From the NCBI GenBank assembly GCA_028873815.1, contig JAPPNN010000021.1:62001-126000 (forward strand): 64,000 nucleotides of DNA, read 5' to 3'. Position numbers and translations under genes: made by a program. The notes under the pieces are model-generated. The model did no database searches. It was not told the DNA's origin and worked only from the letters and a program-made list of their open reading frames with translations. Positions 42,797 to 50,721 of the stretch are shown here, piece by piece. Position 1 is the stretch's first letter; each line of letters begins with the position of its first letter. The DNA comes from Gemmatimonadota bacterium (GTDB taxonomy: Bacteria > Gemmatimonadota > Gemmatimonadetes > Longimicrobiales > Gaopeijiaceae).

Positions 42797-43837
42797 CTAC
42801 ACGTTGAAACGGACGTGCATGATGTCCCCATCGGCCACCACGTACTCCCTCCCCTCCACCCGCATCCGCCCCGCATCTTTCACGGCCTGCTCGGACCCGC
42901 ACTCTGCGAACACCTCATACGGGACGATCTCGGCGCGTATGAAGCCACGTTCCATGTCGCTATGGACGCGCCCGGCGGCCCTGCGCGCCACCATTCCGCG
43001 CCGGATGGTCCAGGCGCGCACATCCTCGGGCCCCACGGTGAAAAACGAGATCAGGTCCATCAGCGAGTAGACCGCACGGATGAACCGGGCCAGTGTCGGT
43101 TCGGCGAGCCCCATGTCCTCCAGGAACTCGGCTTGATCGTCCGGGTCCAGCGCCGCGATTTCGGCCTCCACGCGGGCTGAAAGGACCATGCCGGCCCCGC
43201 CCATCTCCGTGATTCCCGCCGCCACATCGGAAACGAGCGGCTCGCCCACCCGGTCCTCGTCCACGTTGACGGCCGCCAGCAGCGGCAGATCGGTGAGCAG
43301 GCCGTAACCCTTCAGGAAGCCTCGGTACAGCTCGTCGCGGGGTACCTGACGCAGAGCCCGCCCTTCCTCCAGCGCGGTAACGGCGGTCTCGAAGGCGCCG
43401 ATCTCCTGCACGTCCGCGCGTTCCTTGCGGGCGCGGTCGAGCCGGCGCTCGGCGATTCCCAGGTCCGAGAGGACACACTCGTCGTGGAAGGCCCGCAGAT
43501 CACCGATCGGGTCGGGCGCCGCGTCGAGCGCGGGATTCACGAAATCACGCAGCACCAGGCAGAGAGCCTCGCGGTCCCGGATCTGATGCAGCGCTGCCGG
43601 CGAGAGGACCTGAGACTGGGCACCGTACTCGCCGGGCACATCCTTGAGGTTGATGGTGGCGTGCGTGGTCTTCTTCGGAGAGTAGACCCGCGAGAGGAAA
43701 TCGACGCGGCCATCCGGCACGCGCACGGTCCCGACCCGCACCTGACCCCCATATCCACCAGGGACATCGAGCCCGGTCATCGCATTGAAGAGAGTCGTCT
43801 TGCCCGAGCCGGCGAACCCCGCGAGGACGACCTTCAC
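42797..43837 (-). CDS. YchF-like GTPase/ATPase (DUF933/TGS C-terminal domain), divergent P-loop
   Basis: Cytoplasmic protein of 346 residues. The N terminus is a P-loop NTPase: GFAGSGKTTLFNAMTG where canonical YchF has a GxxNVGKST-type loop, then KDVPGEYG (Walker B/switch II region, replacing DIAGL). NVDED replaces the specificity motif. The C-terminal TGS/DUF933-like region (FFTVGPEDVRAWTIRRG, AGRVHSDMERGFIRAEIV, REYVVADGDIMHVRFN) is very well preserved. I read it as a YchF-related paralogue rather than the housekeeping YchF, which may be elsewhere. The start follows no visible strong ribosome site. Confidence 0.8.
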   Translation of the reverse strand: MKVVLAGFAGSGKTTLFNAMTGLDVPGGYGGQVRVGTVRVPDGRVDFLSRVYSPKKTTHATINLKDVPGEYGAQSQVLSPAALHQIRDREALCLVLRDFVNPALDAAPDPIGDLRAFHDECVLSDLGIAERRLDRARKERADVQEIGAFETAVTALEEGRALRQVPRDELYRGFLKGYGLLTDLPLLAAVNVDEDRVGEPLVSDVAAGITEMGGAGMVLSARVEAEIAALDPDDQAEFLEDMGLAEPTLARFIRAVYSLMDLISFFTVGPEDVRAWTIRRGMVARRAAGRVHSDMERGFIRAEIVPYEVFAECGSEQAVKDAGRMRVEGREYVVADGDIMHVRFNV

Positions 43838-43951
43838 GGGTGTTCGGAGGCGTCGGGAACCGTCTCGAGACGGGCGGCCGCCCCTATCGCCACGGCCACG
43901 GCTGCCGTCGCCGCGACCGGACCGAAGCCCGGCCGCGACGTGGCAGAGTTG

Positions 43952-45169
43952 TCAGCTTCCCCCGAGATTCGGATTCGATTCCCACTCGTCGATGCCGATT
44001 TCGAAGCATATGTCGCGGCCGGCAAGCGAAGGATCGTTCGTTCTCCTCAGGTCGTTGAGTCGATGGCCCTGGAGCCACAGTTCGGCGGAACGCTCATACA
44101 TGATCTGCGCCATGACCGCCGCGTGGCTCACCTCGCCCTCATAGGGGTCGAGAGACACGAAGGCCCGCACCTCGTTGACGAGCTCCACGGCGCGCGCGGC
44201 ACTGCCAATATTCAACTCGGCCTCCGCTTCCATCAAGCGGGCCTCCTGCCAGGTCGAAATCGGGATCGGCGAGTCGCGGAACTTGTACTTCTCCTGCTCC
44301 ACGTACTTCCGCGTCGGATCAGGGCCCGTCTCGTTGGGCCCCCTGTCGATGAACGATGTACGCGGGTCGGCGATGAAGCGCGGATCGTCGTAGAACGTAG
44401 GATGCACCCCCGCCTCCCGGCGCGTCAGGGTGCGGGTCAGGCTGGCCACCGAGTTGTATTCGCGGTTGCTGTTCTGCGAATAGATGGCTTCGAATCGGTA
44501 TCCGGCCTGAATTGCCTTCGCGTCGGACATGGCGCCCGCATAGTCGCCAAGCATCAGTCTGGCACGTGCCCGGCCCGCTTGGGCCCGCATGGCCCAGTCC
44601 GGCGCGCCGGCAGCCGACGCGCGGCTCATCGCCTCGGTGAAATCCTGGTCCGCAAGCTGGTAGAACTCGCTCGGCGGCATGGCAGGCCCGCCATTGAGCG
44701 TCCCCTCGCAGTAGTTGTCGCCCATCATCATCTTGGCCAGCCCGGACCATGTGCGCACCTGCGCGGGCTCAACCATGCCTCCCCCACCACCGAATGCCTC
44801 GTCGATTCGCCGGGCGGCGTCATCCGCTACCCAGATCGCCCTCGACAGATTGTTGTAGACGCCGTTTCCGTTCGAGGTGCGGTCCATCAGGCCCGTCTCC
44901 ACGGACCTCCAGCTCGGGAAAGAGCCGGTATGGATCAGCTCGAACGAAACAAGTCCAATGATGTTGATGGCCCCCGTGTACATCAGAGCCCAGTCGCCCG
45001 CGACACCGTTCACTACCGGTGCCAGCGCCGCCTCCTGGTCGAGGTCCTGCTCCAGGATCTGCTGTTCGTTCGCGACGTCGAGCAATCCGCTGCACGCGGA
45101 AAAAGCAAGAGCGGGAAGCGTGAGCGCGAGCACACGGCACAACGGAGAATATTTCCGTACATATGTCAT
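43952..45169 (-). CDS. RagB/SusD family nutrient-uptake outer membrane lipoprotein
   Basis: Lipoprotein of 405 residues (signal ending PALAFSAC). SusD-like features: the start GLLDVANEQQILEQDL, several helical pairs (QAGRARARLMLGDYAGAMSDA), and the C-terminal WQEARLMEAEAELNIG then ERSAELWLQGHRLNDLRR. The protein is shorter than many SusD proteins but complete. It caps a SusC barrel and delivers ligand (glycan, peptide or other); the partner SusC gene is immediately upstream with a 13-base gap. The partner is frameshifted in this sequence. Confidence 0.88.
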   Translation of the reverse strand: MTYVRKYSPLCRVLALTLPALAFSACSGLLDVANEQQILEQDLDQEAALAPVVNGVAGDWALMYTGAINIIGLVSFELIHTGSFPSWRSVETGLMDRTSNGNGVYNNLSRAIWVADDAARRIDEAFGGGGGMVEPAQVRTWSGLAKMMMGDNYCEGTLNGGPAMPPSEFYQLADQDFTEAMSRASAAGAPDWAMRAQAGRARARLMLGDYAGAMSDAKAIQAGYRFEAIYSQNSNREYNSVASLTRTLTRREAGVHPTFYDDPRFIADPRTSFIDRGPNETGPDPTRKYVEQEKYKFRDSPIPISTWQEARLMEAEAELNIGSAARAVELVNEVRAFVSLDPYEGEVSHAAVMAQIMYERSAELWLQGHRLNDLRRTNDPSLAGRDICFEIGIDEWESNPNLGGS

Positions 45170-45182
45170 TTTTTCCTCCCCG

Positions 45183-48078
45183 TCACATCGACGTGCGGAA
45201 TGTCAACAGGAAGATCCTCGGCGGCGGCAGGGTATCGAAGTCCTGTGCCTGCCTGAGGTTCGCGGCGCCGTCCCAATTGGTCTCCGGGTGGATCCCCGAG
45301 AACTTGCTCCACATCCACAGGTTCCTGGCGGAGAAGCGGAGGCTGGAACGCGTCAGACCGAATTGGCCGAGCAGTTCGTCGGGAAGGTCATAGCCGACGC
45401 TGAGTTCCCGCACGGTGACGAAGTCCGCCGGCTCGTAGAAGCCGGTGTATCCGAGGGTGGTGGTGTAGTTGTACAGGGAGTCCGATGCCGGGGTCGGATC
45501 GCCGTTCGGTCTCTGCACCAGCGACAGGTACTCGTCGCCGGTACGCACCCGGTTCGACCAGTAGCGCGAGAAGTTGTTCTTCACCATGCCGCCCCGGAAC
45601 TCCGACATGCCGTCGAGCGTGAAGTTGCGCCAACGCAGCTGCATCGAGTAGGACCCGAACCACTTGGGGTCCGTCTGCCCCTGGAACAGCTGCTCGTCGG
45701 TGCGGCTGTGCCTCCGAGTGTTCGCATCCCATCCGACGAGCTCGTAGCCCCACGCTCCGTGCACGGGGTACCCCTCGCTGATCCGGTAGCCGAACCCCGA
45801 GATGTCCGCCACGCCGCCCATGTCGGTGACTTCGTTCGTCGAGGTCGCGAACTGAACATTCGAAGACAATTCGAAGCTCTCGGAACTGTAGAGGAGAGCG
45901 TTCAGCCCGATCTCGATCCCGCGATTCTCGATCTCGCCGATGTTCGTCAACTGATCGGCCGTGAATCCCTGGGAAGATGGGAACGGCTTGAAGAGGAGCG
46001 CGTCCCTGGTCTTCTGGAAGTAGGCCGTGAATTCAAGACCGACCCGGTCATCCAGCAGGCCCGCGTCCATGCCCACTTCGATCTCCTGCGAGCGCTCGGG
46101 CCCCAGTTCGGGGTTGCCGATGTTCCCCGGAGTCACGGCAGGCTGTCCGCCCTGTGCCGAAACCGGCGCCCAGGTCCGGTCCGCCGCAAACTGTGCCGGT
46201 GCCAATCCGGATTCTCCGTACGCCATTCGCAGCTTCATGGTGGGCAACAGACCCGTTGGCCAGAAGCCCTCCTGGGAGATGTTGTATGCCACCGAGGCCT
46301 TCGGATACAGCTGTGTGTCGAACTCGTTTCCAAAGGCGGAGTTGCCGTCCAGACGCATGCCAGCGGTCAGAAAGACCTTGTCCCACAGCCCGAGGGTCTC
46401 CTGCACGAAGACACCGGCGTTGATTTCCTCGATGCGCCGTTCGGATCCCTGCGTCACCGATGTGGCATCGACCGACTTGACCCCGGGCGCGGGGAAGTCC
46501 GTACCACGGGCGTCCACGCGGATGGTGTTCTCGAAGTTGCCCTGGAAGCCCGCTGTCAGTTCCGACGTCAGTGTTTCGCCAAACGAGTTGGACAGCGTTG
46601 CGCGGTATTCGGTCGTAACGTCGCGGAAGCTGCGGGTGTGATTGCGCTTGTTGCCGAGCTTGTTTCCCGACCCCTCGTAGGCGAACGGGAAGAACTTGGT
46701 GAATTCGTCCGCGTACCAGTCGACGCCGCTCCGGAACGTGTGACTGAAGTTGTTGGTGGGTTGGTGCGTCACCTCGATCCCCGAGGTGGTTCGCAACACT
46801 CGCTGGAAGTTCTCCAGAGTGCTGTTGGCCGCCACGCTACCGAAGCGTTCGCCGTACGGTCGTTCCGCCGAGGCCGTGTACGGCAACCCGCTCGCGAACT
46901 GCGAATAGAGTCCGTGGAGCGCGTTGTTGTCGTCGGGAACCCTTAGTCGGTTGTGCACGATGCCTGTTGTGGCGGTCACCGTCACGGTCGGACTCAGGAC
47001 GGTGGTCAGGTTGATCCGGCCGGTTATGACCTTGCTCCAGTTGGCGTCTCCCTTGAGGGACGCTTCCTGGCCCTTGTAGCTCCCCGAAATGAAGTAGCGG
47101 ACGGCCTGTCCACCCCCGCTGACCGACGCCGAGTAGCGGTGGTGATAGCCGTTTTCGACGAGTTCCGTCGGATCGCGTGCCTGGAAGCCGTCGGGCCCCT
47201 GAAAATACTTGTTCATTCTTCCGGGGAAAGTGTCCGTGGGCGTCCGCTCGAAGCCCTGTTCGACCTCGAAGTTCCACTGGGGAGCCCCGCTGCGGCCGCG
47301 CTTGGTGAACACCTGGATAACGCCGTTGGCGCCTTGTGTCCCATAGAGGGTCGAGGCCGCCGATCCCTTCACGATCTCGATCCGGTCGACCTCCGAGGGG
47401 GAGATATCCTGCAGCCGGGAGATGTCCATGCCCCCGAACCAGACACCCGACTGGTCGTGCGAGGCGTCGACCCGGATCCCGTCGATGTACACGACGGGGT
47501 CGCCGCTGAGCGACACCGAGGTCATTCCGCGGATGCGTATCATTCCTCCCAGGCCGACTGTCCCGGAGGCGAGGTTCATCGCTACGCCGGCGGAGCGTCC
47601 CTGGATCAGCTGATCGACGCTGGTGATCGGCGCCGACCGGACGACCTCCACGGCGTTCACCGTCGAGATCGAGTTGCCCAGCTTGCGCCGGGCGGTCTCG
47701 GCTCCGGAGCCGGTCACCACGATTTCGTCGAGGCTGATCGCACGCTCGGTCCAGGGTAAAGTCGGCGAGCGCGGTCTCCCCGACCACAACGGTGACCTGA
47801 ACTTCCTGCACCCCGAACCCGATCATGTCGGCCCGGACCGTTACCGGGCCCGCAGGGACATTCGGGATCAGGAAGCGTCCGTTGTTGCCCGTCAGGGTGC
47901 CGAGACCGCTCCCCAGGATCGAAATCTGTACCCCGGAGAGCTCGCGACCGCTGGTCGCGTTGGTCACCTGACCCGTCACGGTGCCGGCTTGCTGTGCCAG
48001 TAGCGGGGCAGCGCTCACGAGGAGCGTTACGCACACCGCCAGGCCGAGCCGGATGGCATGGTGGATGGGAATCTTCAT
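45183..48078 (-). pseudogene. SusC/RagA family TonB-linked outer membrane protein, single-base frameshift near 47751
   Basis: The start ATG 48078, with an excellent TAGGAGGAGG ribosome site, opens a Sec signal (APLLAQQ) and a carboxypeptidase-regulatory domain ending in VGETALADFTL. At that point the frame is lost. The rest, from ERAISLDEIVVTGSGAETARR through the plug (VDQLIQGRSAGVAMN, DPVVYIDGIRVDAS) and barrel to 45183, lies in another frame. Removing one G from CTGG (plus-strand CC at 47751-47752) restores the junction FTL-TERAISLDEIV expected for the family. The whole would be about 960 residues, normal length. No further lesion is seen, so it is either a very recent mutation, a phase-variable or sequence error. 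It forms an operon with SusD 13 bases downstream. Confidence 0.88.
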
Positions 48079-48147
48079 CGGTACCTCCTCCTACGGTGGT
48101 CCGAAGAACTCCCACCTCAACCCGGGTCGGGAGTTCCGAACCGGTGT

Positions 48148-48165
48148 GTATGCATAACAACATAC
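48148..48165. promoter_or_regulatory. inverted repeat in the divergent SusC/aminotransferase intergenic region
   Basis: GTATG (48148-48152) and CATAC (48161-48165) flank an AT-rich spacer in the 277-base non-coding stretch between the SusC start and the Tat aminotransferase start. It is the most AT-rich part of the stretch and probably holds one or both promoters. No exact -35/-10 pair is assigned. Confidence 0.3.
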
Positions 48166-48355
48166 GCCGTTGTATCCATATCGGCATTCGAATACGGCCC
48201 CGGCTTGGGCGAATCCGCACTCGAGCTGGCGATAGGTGGACAACGTCCCGAATTGAGCACCCCCGTTGGCCGGGTTTGCAAGCGGGCTGGCGATCAGGCA
48301 GCCGTTTGCTGTAGTGTGGCGGTTGAGTCAGTTCCCTCACGCGCCAGGAACCCGC

Positions 48356-49642
48356 ATGACATCCGACCAGACGCGCCGACTTTCTCGCCGTGGCTTCCTG
48401 CAAGCCGGGGCCGCCGGACTGGCAGGTGCCCCACTGGCCGCGTGTGCCGCCGAGTCCGATTCGGCCGCCTCCCGCAGGCGCCCCGCGCTGACCCGCCCCG
48501 AGGGCATCGATGACGTCGCCTGGGCCCATGTGCGCGAACAGTTCATCCTCGAACCCGGCACCGCGTACATGAACAACGCGAGTCTGGGGATGCCGCCCGC
48601 GGCGGTTGCGGAGGCAGTGGGCGCCGGATACCAGGCTCTGTCGAGGGAACCCCTGCAGGGGAAGAACGAGCTGGGCGCGTTCATCGCGTCGGACGTGGTG
48701 CCGCGCCTGGCCGCCTACCTGGGCGCGGCGGCCGACGAAATCGTGCTGACGCGCAACGCAACCGAGGCCCTGCACATGGGCGCCATCGGGGTGCGGTTGA
48801 AGCCCGGTGACGAGGTTCTGATCACCAGCCAGGAGCATCCCGCCGGCCGCCGGCCCTGGGAGTTTCGTGCGCGGCGCGACGGGATCAAGGTCAACACGGT
48901 CTTCATCCCGAGCCCCTTCGAAAGCGAGGACCAGGTGTTGGGCCTGGTGGAGGAAGCGTTGACACCGGCGACGCGCGTTCTGGCCTTCTGCCATGTGACC
49001 CGCGGGGGACACCTATACCCCGTTACCAGATTGTGTGCCATGGCCCGCGCACGTGGAATCGTGAGTCATGTCGACGGTGCCCAGGCGGTTGGGATGTTCC
49101 CCGTAGACCTGCGCGAGCTGGGCTCCGATACCTACTCGGCAAGCCTGCACAAGTGGCTTCTGGGTCCCCAGGGCACCGGTGTCTTTCATGTGCGACGGGA
49201 TGCGCGTGACCAAGTGCTGTCCGCCTTCGCGCACGACGCCACGCCCGAAGCGCCGGCATACCAGCCACCGGGGACGGCCGGATTGCCGGTGCGGGCTGCG
49301 CTGGGGGCATCGCTGGACTTTGTCGAGGCCGTCGGGATCGAGCAGGTGGCCGCGCGCACCCGCTACCTCTCCGACTACCTGAAGTCTCGTCTGGCGGCCT
49401 TGGAGGGCGTCACGATTCTCAGCGGTCCGACCCCGGCGACCTCATGCCCCGGCTCCACTATCTTCGAGCAGGAAGGCGTGGACGCTGTCGAGGCCGTGAG
49501 CCTCGTGGCCCAGCGCGGCCGGATCCATATCGACGAGCACCAGCGCGATGGTCACAACGCAATCCGCATCTCCACCCACGTATACAACACCATCGCCGAG
49601 ATCGATCGTCTGGTCGAGGTGCTCGCGGGGCTCCCCGCCTGA
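48356..49642 (+). CDS. Tat-exported class V aminotransferase-like PLP enzyme
   Basis: Protein of 428 residues with a twin-arginine signal (SRRGFLQAGAAGLAG, ending near PLAAC). The PLP fold follows: AYMNNASLGMPP, VLTRNATEALHMGA, SQEHPAGRRPWE, SHVDGAQAVGMFPVDLRELG, and the cofactor lysine in SASLHKWLLGP. It ends with ISTHVYNTIAEIDRLVEVL. Related to isopenicillin-N-epimerase/cysteine-desulfurase-like enzymes. Export of a PLP enzyme through Tat as a folded holoenzyme is unusual. ATG 48356 has AGGA seven bases upstream; earlier in-frame starts would bury the Tat signal. The acetamidase gene follows 37 bases later and is probably co-transcribed. Confidence 0.87.
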   Translation: MTSDQTRRLSRRGFLQAGAAGLAGAPLAACAAESDSAASRRRPALTRPEGIDDVAWAHVREQFILEPGTAYMNNASLGMPPAAVAEAVGAGYQALSREPLQGKNELGAFIASDVVPRLAAYLGAAADEIVLTRNATEALHMGAIGVRLKPGDEVLITSQEHPAGRRPWEFRARRDGIKVNTVFIPSPFESEDQVLGLVEEALTPATRVLAFCHVTRGGHLYPVTRLCAMARARGIVSHVDGAQAVGMFPVDLRELGSDTYSASLHKWLLGPQGTGVFHVRRDARDQVLSAFAHDATPEAPAYQPPGTAGLPVRAALGASLDFVEAVGIEQVAARTRYLSDYLKSRLAALEGVTILSGPTPATSCPGSTIFEQEGVDAVEAVSLVAQRGRIHIDEHQRDGHNAIRISTHVYNTIAEIDRLVEVLAGLPA

Positions 49643-49679
49643 GCCGACCCGTCACCAGCCACGTCAAGGAGCTGTCCCG

Positions 49680-50708
49680 ATGTTCCGTTTACCGACCTCC
49701 CGCACTTTGCCGACCGCCCTCACGCTCGCCGCGACCGTGGCGCTGGCGTCCTGCGACATCCAGCCGATCCCCGACGAGTCCGTCCCCCAGACCCCGACCC
49801 CCGACTTCACGCTCGGGTCCGAGAACACGCACAACCGCTGGAGCGCCACGATCCCTCCCCAGCTCACCGTTCCCTCGGGCGCCGTCGTCGAAGTGTGGAC
49901 CAAGGAGGCGTCGGACGGCCAGATCACCGAGTCGACCGTTGTGGACGAACTCGCGGACGTTGATTTCGGCCTGATCCACGCGCTCACGGGGCCAATCCAG
50001 GTCGAGGGCGCCAGCCCGGGCGACGTGTTGGCGGTCACCGTGCACGATGTCCAGGTGGAAGGGTGGGGATGGGCGACGATCCTGCCCGGTTTCGGTTTTC
50101 TCGCCGACGAATTCACCGAGCCCTGGATTCGAGGCTTCCCCATGGAGTCCGGCGCAACGGAAGTCGCGTTCAACGAGAACATCACGATTCCGCTGGAACC
50201 GTTCGCGGGCGTGATGGGCGTCGCTCCGGCCACCGATTCCATGCTCGTGACGATCCCCCCGCGGACCAACGGCGGCAACATGGACAACCGGCACATGAAA
50301 GCCGGCACAACCGTGTACTTCCCGGTCCAGGTTGAGGGCGCGCTCTTCTCGGTCGGCGACACGCACGCGGCCCAGGGCGATGGCGAGGTCTCCGGCACGG
50401 CGATCGAGGCCCCGATGCGGCTCGTGCTCGAGATCGAAGTCATGGAGAACACGCGCGGGATGGTCGAACCCCAGTACGAGACCGACGACTACTACGCCGT
50501 GACCGGCTTCGCCACGACCATCGACGAGGCGGCCAAAAAGGCGACCCGCTACATGATCGACTACCTGGTCGCGGAACACGGACTCACCCGCAACGAGGCC
50601 TACGTGCTGTGTTCGCTCGCGGGGGACCTGAAGATCTCGGAAACGGTGGACGTGCCGCACATGCTGGTGAGCATGCACATGCCGAAGGGGATCTTCCGGG
50701 CTCAGTAG
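49680..50708 (+). CDS. acetamidase/formamidase family lipoprotein
   Basis: Exported lipoprotein of 342 residues (signal ending TVALASC). The acetamidase/formamidase fold is recognisable: STVVDELADVDFGLIHALTGPIQVEGA, the metal-site region VTIPPRTNGGNMDNRHM, VQVEGALFSVGDTHAAQGDGEVSG (Asp-His), and EAYVLCSLAGDLKISETVD near the end. These enzymes hydrolyse formamide, acetamide or related short amides to ammonia and acid; a lipoprotein form acts outside the cytoplasm. ATG 49680 has AAGGAG seven bases upstream. It is preceded by the Tat aminotransferase gene and converges on the M28 gene (13-base gap). Confidence 0.88.
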   Translation: MFRLPTSRTLPTALTLAATVALASCDIQPIPDESVPQTPTPDFTLGSENTHNRWSATIPPQLTVPSGAVVEVWTKEASDGQITESTVVDELADVDFGLIHALTGPIQVEGASPGDVLAVTVHDVQVEGWGWATILPGFGFLADEFTEPWIRGFPMESGATEVAFNENITIPLEPFAGVMGVAPATDSMLVTIPPRTNGGNMDNRHMKAGTTVYFPVQVEGALFSVGDTHAAQGDGEVSGTAIEAPMRLVLEIEVMENTRGMVEPQYETDDYYAVTGFATTIDEAAKKATRYMIDYLVAEHGLTRNEAYVLCSLAGDLKISETVDVPHMLVSMHMPKGIFRAQ

Positions 50709-50721
50709 GGCTGAGGAACGT

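Noticed and set aside
45183-48078. Programmed ribosomal frameshift in SusC
   Set aside because: No slippery heptamer or downstream pseudoknot is visible at the junction; a simple insertion or sequence error is simpler.
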